Origin: Paramicrobacterium chengjingii
GTDB lineage: Bacteria > Actinomycetota > Actinomycetes > Actinomycetales > Microbacteriaceae
Assembly (NCBI RefSeq): GCF_011751765.2
Contig: NZ_CP061169.1
Location: 2,542,001 to 2,606,000, forward strand
Direction: 5' to 3'
DNA: 64,000 bases
Part shown: positions 26,277 through 34,731 of the stretch, piece by piece
How positions within the stretch are numbered: the stretch's first letter is position 1
Layout of the letters: each line of letters begins with the position of its first letter
Position numbers and translations under genes: made by a program
The notes under the pieces: model-generated
Told to the model about the DNA's origin: nothing
The model's input: the letters and a program-made list of their open reading frames with translations, nothing else
Database searches by the model: none

Positions 26277-29200
26277 CTACTCGGCAGGAGCGAAGGTGAA
26301 GCTCAACACAGGTTTGTACGCGCTCGGGCCATCTGACGACCAGAGTCGTACGTTGTCATCTCCTGTTCCGACGATTCTCAGCGTGACTGACTGGCCGAGC
26401 TGCGTGACGAAGGCCGATGTCGTCAAACTGAATGTATATGAGGTATTCACCGCGTTAAATCCTGTGAGTTCAGCAACGTCAATGCCAGCATCCGTCGGTC
26501 GGTTGTTCCAGGTCACGGTGTCCTGTGACCAGGGCGAGGTGATCAGAGAACAGGTGTGGGTGTCGACGGATGCCGCGACAGGGTCTGTGGATGTACGGAC
26601 CGTGAGCGTGACGCCGGAAAGCTCCATACCTGCAGGTGCCGTTGGAACGTTGAATCCCAAAAATGCTTCCTGCGGGGAACTTCCGGCGCGAGAAGCCACC
26701 TGAGTGTTGCCCCCGTAGTTCGACTCCGGCACGCTCGAGATCACCATCGCATCCTGCGTCGGTGATGTGGTCACCACAACGGGTTCTTGCTCGATCGTCG
26801 TGGACGCTTCCTCCGAAGGTTCGCTGGTGTTGCCTGCGGCATCCATCGCCGTCACCGCGTAGTAATAGGTTCCGGGTGCGAGACTCGCGTCAGAGTAACC
26901 AGTCGATGTGACGTCAGCGATCTTCGTTCCCTCGCCGATCTGCACTGGTGTGCTCGGTGACCGGTACACGGTGTAACCCGTGACAGACACGTTATCCGTG
27001 GAGGCATCCCACCCGAGAGAAATCGAGGCGCCGTCTGTGGTAGCCGTCAAACCGCTCGGGCTGCTCGGTGCCGACTCGTCCTCCTCAGGTTCCGGGACCT
27101 CGCCTGGTGCGTAGCTCAGTACAAGCTTCGGACGATATGAGTCGTGAGTCGCCTCGCTCGACCAGAGCCTCACATTATCGTCACCTGAGCTGCTGATGCG
27201 CAAAGTCACGGTCTGGCCGCTCATCCCCACGAGAACCGCGGCGCTGAGATCGGCGGAATAGGTTGTGTTCGTCGACGTCATGCCACCGATCGTTCCCAGT
27301 GCACTGGTAACCGTCGTCGGGCGATTGATCCACGTTACGGTGCCTTCGTCCCACGCATCACTCACGATCGTCACATCATGCGTGTCCGCCGACCCGGCAG
27401 CGGGGTCTGTCGATGTGCGAACCATCAGTGTGACGCCACTCACGATGAATCCATCGGGCGAGGTGGGGAGCGTAAACGTCAGGAACGTCTCAATCGGCGA
27501 GGAACCGCCGCGCGATGACACCTGAACGTTGTCGCCATAGTTGCTTGTGGGCTGGACCCCGTACACCATGGCATCCGCATCAGCAGATACTGTCTCCGTG
27601 ACCGGGTCGGGAGCCACCACTCCCGCAACCGCTGACGTTGCCGACGACGCATTTCCTGCCACGTCGACAGCGACAACCTTGTAATAGTAAGTACCCATTG
27701 CGAGGTTCTTATCGACGTAGTCGGTCTCGTCGATGTCGGCAATCGCGGTCTCCGCGTCTGCCACGAAGTTCTCTGACGCACCACGGTAAACGGTGTAATG
27801 ATCGACGCTGACATTATCCGTCGCATCCGCCCAGGCAAGGGCAACCCCGGTCGCTGAGCCTTCCGCGGTCAGATCCGCGGGGACCGTTGGAGGCACGACA
27901 TCAACAACGTTGACGGACGTCGATTCTGACGCATCCGAGACGTTGCCGGCGGCGTCTACCGCAGTAACTACGTAATACAGGGTGCCGAATGGGACGTTCA
28001 CGTCGGCGAACGCCGTCTCGTCAACCTCGCCGATCTGTATCCACTGGTTGAAGGGGGCATCGCTGTCTGTGCTGCGATACACGCGGTATGCCTCCACGCC
28101 GACGTTGTCGCTAGGGGCCGACCAGCTGAGCTCCACACCCGTTTCAGTCACCTCACCGACAACGTTCTCGGGGACTCTTGGAGCTTCGGTGTCCGCCGTG
28201 CCGAGCACATAATGCTGTGCCACGTCTGCCGCACTGAGCGGCGCCGAGTAGACCGCCACCTCATCGATCGTGCCCGAGAAGTTCGAACTCGATGGCGCAT
28301 CCGAATCGAAGAAATCGAATGTACCGTTGCCCACCCGCCAGTAACCGTCGAATGACGAGTGCGACCTGTCCGAGTTCGCAGACACCAGTACACCGTCGAG
28401 GTAAAGCGCCATTCCATCGGGACCCTGGGTGGTCACAAGGTGGTGCCAGTTGCCGTCATTGTAGGACTGTGACGTTGTGACGTTACCGGTTGAAACCGAG
28501 AAGACGATCGTGCCGTCATCATCCATGTAGACGTTCTTATCTGTGCTCCACGAAAAGCCAGTCTGAGAGCTCTCAAAAGCAATCAGCTTCCCACCGGACT
28601 GTGTAGTTGTCGAGAACCAGAGCTCAGTCGAATAATCGCCAACTCCTGATGTCGCACTTGACGTCACGACTCGACTCGATGATCCGCCGGTGAAGGCCAC
28701 CGCGGAATTCCCGCCAAGCACGCCGGCTTCGCCGAGCGAAACACCGGCACCGTATTCACCTGGAGCTGCCCCGAAGATGCTCGAGTCCGCTGCTGTGCTT
28801 CCTGATGTCTCGCTCAGCCGCCAGTACAGTGCCGGGTCCATGCCATACACGGAAGCACCATAAGCGTCACTGGGCACGGGGTTCATCGTGCCCTCACCAC
28901 CCGCTGCCGTGTAGTGGTTAATTACTGATGTCGGTGAAAGCGCACTCTGGTACACGGCAGTCTCGTCAATGAGGCCGGAGAAGAAGTTGCTCGACGGCTG
29001 TCCGGGCCACCCGTTGAGTTGATCTCCACCGACGTGCCAGACGCCGTAGTAATCCTGCGCCGACGACTCGGGGTTTGTCCCGATCCGTGCGCCGTCGACA
29101 TAGAACGCCATTCCGTCATCGCCCTGCGTCGCGACGATGTGGTGCCATTGACCATCGTTGTACTGTTCAGGTGTGCGGATCGTGGCAGCCGACCCCACCC

Positions 29201-31235
29201 ACACGCCAAACACGAGCTGACCCGAATTGGTCATGTAAATGTGACGATCGTAATTGCCGCTGAGAGCTGTGTCTCCTGTATTCGTTCGCGGCCGCCCGTT
29301 GCCAAATCCGACAATCTTGCCGCCGGAGTTCGTCGTCGTCTTGATCCACGTTTCGATCGAGTACGTGCTGGGTGCCTCGACGTAGTTGTCCTCCCAGACG
29401 TAGTCATCATGTCCGTCGAACGAGGCTGAGCCCGTCGTGTCCTCGGGATAGGCGCCGTCATTGACGACCGAGACGCCCCTCTCAGCGATTCCACTGAGCC
29501 CGTCGGTTTTCGTACTGCGTGCACTGCCATCCTGCACCCAGCCGCCGCCGACGCTGTCATAGCTCCAGGCGAACTGGGGATTGTCCCCGCGCACAGCGCT
29601 CGGGTAGTCCTGCGATATGTCGCCAGCGGTCGCCGATCGAGCCGTTGAGAGTGAACTCGTATTCGTTCCGTCGCTCGCGGACACCCGGTATGTGTGTCGA
29701 GATCCGGATGCTACCGAATCATCGACGAACGTCACTTGTGGCCGTTTCCACCACAGCGATGAGGCAGTTCCCTCCCAGAGCGGCGTCGAACTGCCATCGC
29801 GGTACACGCGATACGTCAGAATGCTGTCGTCAGGATCAACGACCGTGCGAAATCTCACCTGGATGTTGCCGTCACTTGTCGTCGCTGCGGATACGCTCGG
29901 CGTTGGTGGTGCGCCCACGTCGTCGGGCCCAAAGCGCGTCAGACTCTGCTGCGGCTGCCCGTTTATACGGGTGAATTCTCCGCCGGCCCACAGATAGGCA
30001 TTGCCCGTGGCCGACCCGGTCGCGATTGTCAGAGCGCGTCCGCCGATTCCCTCGCCAATGCCATCGTTGCCGTGAGGATCCCAGCCGAGGAGGGTAGCAG
30101 ACTCAGCATCCTGGGCGACAAAATAGCTACGCTTTCCATCGGCAAAACCAGCATTCCCCGAGCAGTCATGTGCGTGGTTCACCGAATAAAGCGTGCCCTT
30201 ATACTCGAGCACGTCCTGTGTGGCGCCCAGGCAGACGTCTCGCCACTTCTGGTCAAGGGTATTCCAATCGATCGCGAAGCGGCCGTCGAAGACTCCCCCA
30301 CCCGTTCCTTCGTTGCCGGCAAATAGCAGGTCGCCGCCCGTCGACAACGTCTTTGTCACCGACGTGCGGCTGATGAAGCCGAGCGGATAATTGCGTACGT
30401 TCGCGCCCGTGTCCGCATCAACGATCGCAATGGCGTGAGAGTCTTGGCCATTGATCGTCATAAAGTCCCCACCGACAGCAACTTTGGTGCCGTCTGGTGA
30501 GACGGCTAAGGCACGTCCCGTGACGTCTGCATCCGCAACCCACGGTCGCAGTTGACCAGTGGTAGCGTCGACGGCCGCGAATTTGCTGCGGGGCTGTCCT
30601 GCAACGGAGTTGAATGCACCCGCCAGATAAAGAGTGTCGTCCGAGAGCGCCAGCCCATATACAGATGCAGAGATCGAGCTCGTCTTGAACGGAAGGACGG
30701 TGCATGACTGCACGTCGAGCGCAGCTGCGCGATAGATGCTCACGTCGTTGATACTGGAGAAGCTTCCTCCGATGTAGACCACGTCACCGTCGTCAGAGGT
30801 GACGATCGCACGAATCGACGGACTTCCTCCCGACATTTCTACGGTGAATTGGCAGGAATCCGGCTCACCCGTGTCTGCGTCGAAAATAGCCAGCGCTGCT
30901 TGATTGCGAGGCTGCCCGCTTGTGCCATCTGGCGGTCGAATCTGAGAGAACGAACCGCCGGCAATCACCTTGCCGTGCGAGTTTCCAAGAGCGTAGACGA
31001 CCGAGTTCGTCTGCCATGTCGGTAGATCATCCGCGCTGAATTCGACTCCAGGCGAGAGAGCGCGCACCAACGTAGGTGCGAACACAATGAGTCCAGCCAT
31101 GAGACCACAAGCTGCGACAACGCTGCCGATCCGTCGAATACGCACTCGGTTCCCCGCTCCTCGTGCGACGAGGTGTCCCGCCGCGAGTGACATCTGTGGC
31201 ACTGCGCGCGAAACTCGTGCCAACGTGATATTCAC
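26277..31235 (-). CDS. Giant secreted multidomain protein with propeller, LamG, FN3 and DNRLRE modules
   Basis: A 1652-residue exported protein, the largest gene here. A basic N-terminus precedes a signal helix (about residues 36-60, ending TLVRA). Residues 60-435 form a beta-propeller of repeated AAVDATTGQLRPW-like blades. After an FN3 domain (from about 438) come two LamG/concanavalin domains (about 590-770 and 845-1000), two FN3 domains (about 1011 and 1115), a DNRLRE domain (about 1205-1385), FN3 (about 1392) and a second DNRLRE domain (about 1488-1652). No LPXTG anchor or C-terminal membrane helix is visible. Carbohydrate or matrix binding is likely from the domains. It is in the exopolysaccharide locus, downstream of an operator palindrome. 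Confidence 0.9.
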   Translation of the reverse strand: MNITLARVSRAVPQMSLAAGHLVARGAGNRVRIRRIGSVVAACGLMAGLIVFAPTLVRALSPGVEFSADDLPTWQTNSVVYALGNSHGKVIAGGSFSQIRPPDGTSGQPRNQAALAIFDADTGEPDSCQFTVEMSGGSPSIRAIVTSDDGDVVYIGGSFSSINDVSIYRAAALDVQSCTVLPFKTSSISASVYGLALSDDTLYLAGAFNSVAGQPRSKFAAVDATTGQLRPWVADADVTGRALAVSPDGTKVAVGGDFMTINGQDSHAIAIVDADTGANVRNYPLGFISRTSVTKTLSTGGDLLFAGNEGTGGGVFDGRFAIDWNTLDQKWRDVCLGATQDVLEYKGTLYSVNHAHDCSGNAGFADGKRSYFVAQDAESATLLGWDPHGNDGIGEGIGGRALTIATGSATGNAYLWAGGEFTRINGQPQQSLTRFGPDDVGAPPTPSVSAATTSDGNIQVRFRTVVDPDDSILTYRVYRDGSSTPLWEGTASSLWWKRPQVTFVDDSVASGSRHTYRVSASDGTNTSSLSTARSATAGDISQDYPSAVRGDNPQFAWSYDSVGGGWVQDGSARSTKTDGLSGIAERGVSVVNDGAYPEDTTGSASFDGHDDYVWEDNYVEAPSTYSIETWIKTTTNSGGKIVGFGNGRPRTNTGDTALSGNYDRHIYMTNSGQLVFGVWVGSAATIRTPEQYNDGQWHHIVATQGDDGMAFYVDGARIGTNPESSAQDYYGVWHVGGDQLNGWPGQPSSNFFSGLIDETAVYQSALSPTSVINHYTAAGGEGTMNPVPSDAYGASVYGMDPALYWRLSETSGSTAADSSIFGAAPGEYGAGVSLGEAGVLGGNSAVAFTGGSSSRVVTSSATSGVGDYSTELWFSTTTQSGGKLIAFESSQTGFSWSTDKNVYMDDDGTIVFSVSTGNVTTSQSYNDGNWHHLVTTQGPDGMALYLDGVLVSANSDRSHSSFDGYWRVGNGTFDFFDSDAPSSSNFSGTIDEVAVYSAPLSAADVAQHYVLGTADTEAPRVPENVVGEVTETGVELSWSAPSDNVGVEAYRVYRSTDSDAPFNQWIQIGEVDETAFADVNVPFGTLYYVVTAVDAAGNVSDASESTSVNVVDVVPPTVPADLTAEGSATGVALAWADATDNVSVDHYTVYRGASENFVADAETAIADIDETDYVDKNLAMGTYYYKVVAVDVAGNASSATSAVAGVVAPDPVTETVSADADAMVYGVQPTSNYGDNVQVSSRGGSSPIETFLTFTLPTSPDGFIVSGVTLMVRTSTDPAAGSADTHDVTIVSDAWDEGTVTWINRPTTVTSALGTIGGMTSTNTTYSADLSAAVLVGMSGQTVTLRISSSGDDNVRLWSSEATHDSYRPKLVLSYAPGEVPEPEEDESAPSSPSGLTATTDGASISLGWDASTDNVSVTGYTVYRSPSTPVQIGEGTKIADVTSTGYSDASLAPGTYYYAVTAMDAAGNTSEPSEEASTTIEQEPVVVTTSPTQDAMVISSVPESNYGGNTQVASRAGSSPQEAFLGFNVPTAPAGMELSGVTLTVRTSTDPVAASVDTHTCSLITSPWSQDTVTWNNRPTDAGIDVAELTGFNAVNTSYTFSLTTSAFVTQLGQSVTLRIVGTGDDNVRLWSSDGPSAYKPVLSFTFAPAE

Positions 31236-31274
31236 TCACTTTTGTGTCTCCCGCAATGCCCCTTCCAGGGGACA

Positions 31275-31287
31275 TGAGCTTTACTCA
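31275..31287. promoter_or_regulatory. EPS operator candidate, site 3 (TGAG-CTTTA-CTCA)
   Basis: A 13-bp palindrome midway in the 94-bp gap between two divergent genes: 40 bp from the giant protein start and 43 bp from the CDP-alcohol phosphotransferase start. A single site here could control both. Confidence 0.75.
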
Positions 31288-31329
31288 GCTTTATGGTTGA
31301 CTGGTACGAACAATGCACGAGGAGCACAC

Positions 31330-32037
31330 ATGACGACTCTCGCGGCCGAAATTCGGTCACTGGCTTCTGCCCAGAAGAGCAGCGCAGGAGTCTCACTGTA
31401 TTCACGTTTCATCAATCGACCATTCGGTCGCGTCCTGGCTGTACTCGCTGTGCGCGCACGAATCAGTGCCAACACAGTCTCGCTACTCTCAGCCGGTGTG
31501 ACGGTCGTTGCGCTGGTACTTCTCATCCTGATGCCGCCGACAGTGTTCATCGGGCTTGTCTCGGCATCGCTTCTCGTGTTCGGCTTTGCTCTCGATTCGG
31601 CCGACGGCCAGGTTGCCCGCATCACCGACAAGAGTTCGCCCGCCGGAGAATGGCTTGACCACATCATCGACTCTGGAAAGATGGTCGCCGTTCACGGCGC
31701 TATCCTCGTCGCCGCATTCATACGATTCTCCGTTCCGACGTGGTGGTTGCTCGTGCCACTCTGTTTCATCTTCGTATCGACGGTGATGTTCGCGGGGACG
31801 CTCCTCACTCGATTCCTTCAACCTCCATCAGTGTCAGCTGCAACCAGAAAGCCCTCCCTTGTGCGGGCAATCGGCTTGCTGCCCGCTGACTACGGGATCC
31901 TCGCAGTGGTGGTTACTCTCTGGGGCTTTCACGGAGTCTTCACGCTCGTCTATACGGGTCTGTTCGCCGCCAACGCTGTCATCCTGCTGATGCTTCTTGC
32001 CAAATGGTCCCGCGAGGTCTCGCGCCCCGCAGATTAG
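31330..32037 (+). CDS. CDP-alcohol phosphotransferase family membrane protein
   Basis: A 235-residue integral membrane enzyme. The CDP-AP signature D(x)2DG(x)2AR(x)8-9G(x)3D(x)3D is complete from about residue 89: DSADGQVARITDKSSPAGEWLDHIID. Such enzymes exchange CMP of a CDP-alcohol for a second alcohol, forming a phosphodiester. About six membrane helices follow the normal topology. ATG at 31330 has GAGGAG upstream; the frame continues further upstream through the neighbouring promoter and is not used. It stands alone between operator site 3 and a convergent acyltransferase. With the TagD-like enzyme of the locus it could add a phospho-alcohol to the polymer or make a special lipid. Confidence 0.9.
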   Translation: MTTLAAEIRSLASAQKSSAGVSLYSRFINRPFGRVLAVLAVRARISANTVSLLSAGVTVVALVLLILMPPTVFIGLVSASLLVFGFALDSADGQVARITDKSSPAGEWLDHIIDSGKMVAVHGAILVAAFIRFSVPTWWLLVPLCFIFVSTVMFAGTLLTRFLQPPSVSAATRKPSLVRAIGLLPADYGILAVVVTLWGFHGVFTLVYTGLFAANAVILLMLLAKWSREVSRPAD

Positions 32038-32735
32038 AAGGCCTGCTCGACGATTCCGTCCGGCGTATGCACGACGACGTGTCTTGTCTCCCCCTCGTCT
32101 CGGTCGAACCACGCGCCTTCGACCTCGGTCACCCATCGGGCAGGCACCCCCGCGTACATTCCCGGCTTGACACCGTTCCCCTGCACGAGCACGGCACCCG
32201 CGGCCAACACCGACCGCCCAGGCAACACCGCTCCGCCCAGAATCATGCAGCGGCTCGCGACGAAGCTGCGTTCACCGATTCGCACGGGCACAGCAGTCTG
32301 CGCGTTCTCTCGCAGATCGACACTGTGCGTCAAAATCCGAGATTCATGACCGGCAAGACTCGCGAACGAGCCAACTTCGACCCTCGCGGAACAGTCCAAC
32401 TGGTGACGGCTCATGATCTTTCCGTGGACGCCCACATCAAGAACACCGCCGTCAGGGAGAAGCCGCACATACACGGGGGGAGCAGAAATGAGATTCATGC
32501 GCCCAATCATCGCCCCGTCCGCGAGACGAACTCGTCGCATGTTCTTCACGACGTTCCATTTGCCGATGCGGCTCCCTGCTCCGAGCTCAACCGAGGAGAC
32601 CTTCCACACGACGTTCGACGCCGCGCGCGCTCTCGGATGCACGTTGTGCCCCAACCGCCTTAATGCAAAGTTCTTGGCTGCAGAGGCAGGCAAGATCCAG
32701 ACCCCTGCCTGCAGAATGTACCGCACAGTGCTCAT
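32034..32735 (-). CDS. Left-handed beta-helix (hexapeptide) acyltransferase
   Basis: A 233-residue protein with hexapeptide turns (IGKWNVVKN, ADGAMIGRMN, IGERSFVASRCMILGGAVLPGRSVLAAGAVLV) and the ending GMYAGVPARWV typical of LbH acetyltransferases. It probably acetylates a sugar of the exopolysaccharide or its precursor. It follows the flippase gene with a 4-bp ATGA overlap. Its stop codon overlaps the convergent stop of the CDP-alcohol gene (TTAG at 32034-32037). Confidence 0.88.
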   Translation of the reverse strand: MSTVRYILQAGVWILPASAAKNFALRRLGHNVHPRARAASNVVWKVSSVELGAGSRIGKWNVVKNMRRVRLADGAMIGRMNLISAPPVYVRLLPDGGVLDVGVHGKIMSRHQLDCSARVEVGSFASLAGHESRILTHSVDLRENAQTAVPVRIGERSFVASRCMILGGAVLPGRSVLAAGAVLVQGNGVKPGMYAGVPARWVTEVEGAWFDRDEGETRHVVVHTPDGIVEQAF

Positions 32736-34027
32736 GCGCGCTGACCTCCGAGAGATGACGCCTGCACGAGATCCGACTCGCGCGGAAACGAGAAACGACG
32801 ACCGGATGAAGCAAGCTCAATGGCGACTCTCACGACCAAGCCGAACACCACACCGGACAGCGCGCCGATCACTCCAAGCGCGACAGCTCCGAGCGCGACG
32901 AGCGGCAGGCCGACGATCATTGAGATCGAGGCCGCCTTGGCTGCGACCCCAACACGGTCGATTGCAGGCATAATCGCTTTACTCACGGTGCTCTCGATGA
33001 AGCCGACCGCCACGAACGCGCCTGCAAGGAGGAGCGCCGCAAGTGGAACCTCGATGACTCCGCCCGACAACCAGCCCATCAGAAACGGCGCCGCGATCAC
33101 GGTGATCACACCAAGGAGCGTGCCCACCGACAGCGCGCCGATAACACATTGCTTCACCCGTTGACGAAGTCCCGAGAAGCCTCGAGCACGCGGAACCCAG
33201 GCTTGTGCAACGACGATGACAGGGCCGAGTCCCACCGAGATTTGACGCTGCACTTTGTCGATCAATGCGAACACTGGCAGCGCCCCAGGGGCAACTTGTG
33301 TGACGATCGCTACCGGTGCTGCGATATATGCCGCTGAGAGCACCGTTGACGCCAGCCCCGTCCCCTGTGAAGACAAGACCAGGCGCAACTGCCTCGTACT
33401 GCCACCCCGAGGAAAGGCACTCAACACCCAACTCGTTGCGATCGCAAATCCGAGCAACATTCCTCCAAGCTGGCAGGCCATGCCTACCACAGCGCTTGCA
33501 CCCGAATACATGAGCGCAATGCCGATCCCTGTTCCAGCGACGCGTGGCGCGGTCTCCGCAACCAGTTGGAGGTACGGTCTGCGCACTCCGGTAAAGAACC
33601 AGTTTGCGCTGAGGCCGACACTCGACATGGCAAGTGCGCCGATAGCAGCATGAACGGCATATACAGGCACCAGAAACACCGCACATGCTGCGGCGACCGC
33701 GCTAGCCGGGAGTGCGATGCAGAGTTTGACGCGCAACGACTCCACATACTCCGAACGCTGCCCACGAGGCTGGGCGGCGGCGATGCGCGCAGGACCGGTC
33801 ATTCCCCACCCGTACCCGATTACGACAGCCGCGATCCCGCCGATGGACTGCCCCACAGCTATCGCCGCCCACGCTTGAGCGCCGTCAGCATGGATCATCG
33901 CCGGGATCGCGGCGAGCGCCGCGACGGCCAGGGCTGCGACCGACAACCCGTAGCCGCTAACGCGGCTGAGCACATTGCCGATTCGGCGGATCACGCTACG
34001 GTTGGACTGGGGGCTGGACATACCCAT
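32732..34027 (-). CDS. Wzx-type polysaccharide flippase
   Basis: A 431-residue membrane protein with about 12 hydrophobic segments and few charged residues between them, matching the oligosaccharide flippase (MATE/MOP) superfamily. It would move undecaprenyl-linked repeat units to the outer face for polymerisation. Family-typical positions are GYGLSVAALAVAALAAIPAM at the N-terminus and a basic loop near residues 270-285 (WVPRARGFSGLRQRVKQ). A start two residues downstream (MSSPQS) is also possible. It leads a two-gene leftward unit behind operator site 4. Confidence 0.88.
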   Translation of the reverse strand: MGMSSPQSNRSVIRRIGNVLSRVSGYGLSVAALAVAALAAIPAMIHADGAQAWAAIAVGQSIGGIAAVVIGYGWGMTGPARIAAAQPRGQRSEYVESLRVKLCIALPASAVAAACAVFLVPVYAVHAAIGALAMSSVGLSANWFFTGVRRPYLQLVAETAPRVAGTGIGIALMYSGASAVVGMACQLGGMLLGFAIATSWVLSAFPRGGSTRQLRLVLSSQGTGLASTVLSAAYIAAPVAIVTQVAPGALPVFALIDKVQRQISVGLGPVIVVAQAWVPRARGFSGLRQRVKQCVIGALSVGTLLGVITVIAAPFLMGWLSGGVIEVPLAALLLAGAFVAVGFIESTVSKAIMPAIDRVGVAAKAASISMIVGLPLVALGAVALGVIGALSGVVFGLVVRVAIELASSGRRFSFPRESDLVQASSLGGQRA

Positions 34028-34090
34028 CCTTCGTCACTCTCGGGGGCGTTGCAGCGCAGGATCGGCCGCGATGACAGGCTATGTGACACA

Positions 34091-34103
34091 TGAGGTTTCC
34101 TCA
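34091..34103. promoter_or_regulatory. EPS operator candidate, site 4 (TGAG-GTTTC-CTCA)
   Basis: A 13-bp palindrome 63 bp upstream of the leftward flippase gene. Site 5 lies 50 bp away towards the divergent acyltransferase gene, so each direction has its own copy. Confidence 0.75.
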
Positions 34104-34140
34104 ATTACCCTTTTGTGGGGGTGCGGCTTCTCATCTTATA

Positions 34141-34153
34141 TGAGGCATACTCA
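34141..34153. promoter_or_regulatory. EPS operator candidate, site 5 (TGAG-GCATA-CTCA)
   Basis: A 13-bp palindrome ending 5 bp before the acyltransferase ATG at 34159. It overlaps the end of TTATAT (34136-34141), a possible -10 element, which would put the transcription start inside the palindrome and leave only a very short leader. Confidence 0.75.
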
Positions 34154-34158
34154 TATTT

Positions 34159-34731
34159 ATGGGTAATGCGGGGACCACGACACTTCGGCGAAATCTTGGT
34201 GCGTTCACGGGTGCCGGATACGACAAGGGCCGCAACATCCTTTGGCAGATCGCCTGGAATCTCGTGTCCAGCTGTGTCGTCACCCAGTGGTGGTGCCCAG
34301 CAGGTCTGCGGGCGACGATTCTCCGCGCCTTCGGCGCCTCGATCGGACGCAACACGAATATCCGGCATCACGTTCGCATCCACTGGCCGTGGAAGCTCGC
34401 GGTCGGCGACCGTTCCTGGATCGGCGAGCAGACGTGGATCCTCAATCTCGAGCCGGTGACGATCGGAGCCGATGTCTGCGTGTCTCAGGACGTTTTTCTG
34501 TGCACCGGAAGCCATGACCGCCGCTCCCCCAGCTTCGAATTCGACAACGCGCCAATCACCGTCGGCGACGGATCGTGGGTCGCTGCCCGCGCTGTCGTGC
34601 TTCGCGGAACGTCGATCGGCGCCGATTCCGTCATCGGTGCGACCGCTCTCGTCACGCGAGATACCGTGCAAGGAGAGGTGCTGCTCGCCCCGATCGCCAT
34701 ATCGACGCCCACCTCGACGGCCCAGCGATGA
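34159..34731 (+). CDS. WcaF-like colanic-acid-type acetyltransferase
   Basis: A 190-residue hexapeptide acetyltransferase. It has the WcaF-type N-terminus, AGYDKGRNILWQIAWNLV, then IGRNTNIRHHVRIHWPWKLAVGDRSWIGE and the hexapeptide region ending VIGATALVTRD. It probably O-acetylates the exopolysaccharide repeat. Leader length from the palindrome is only a few bases and no ribosome-binding site is obvious, so leaderless translation is possible. The stop overlaps the next start (ATGA). Confidence 0.92.
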   Translation: MGNAGTTTLRRNLGAFTGAGYDKGRNILWQIAWNLVSSCVVTQWWCPAGLRATILRAFGASIGRNTNIRHHVRIHWPWKLAVGDRSWIGEQTWILNLEPVTIGADVCVSQDVFLCTGSHDRRSPSFEFDNAPITVGDGSWVAARAVVLRGTSIGADSVIGATALVTRDTVQGEVLLAPIAISTPTSTAQR

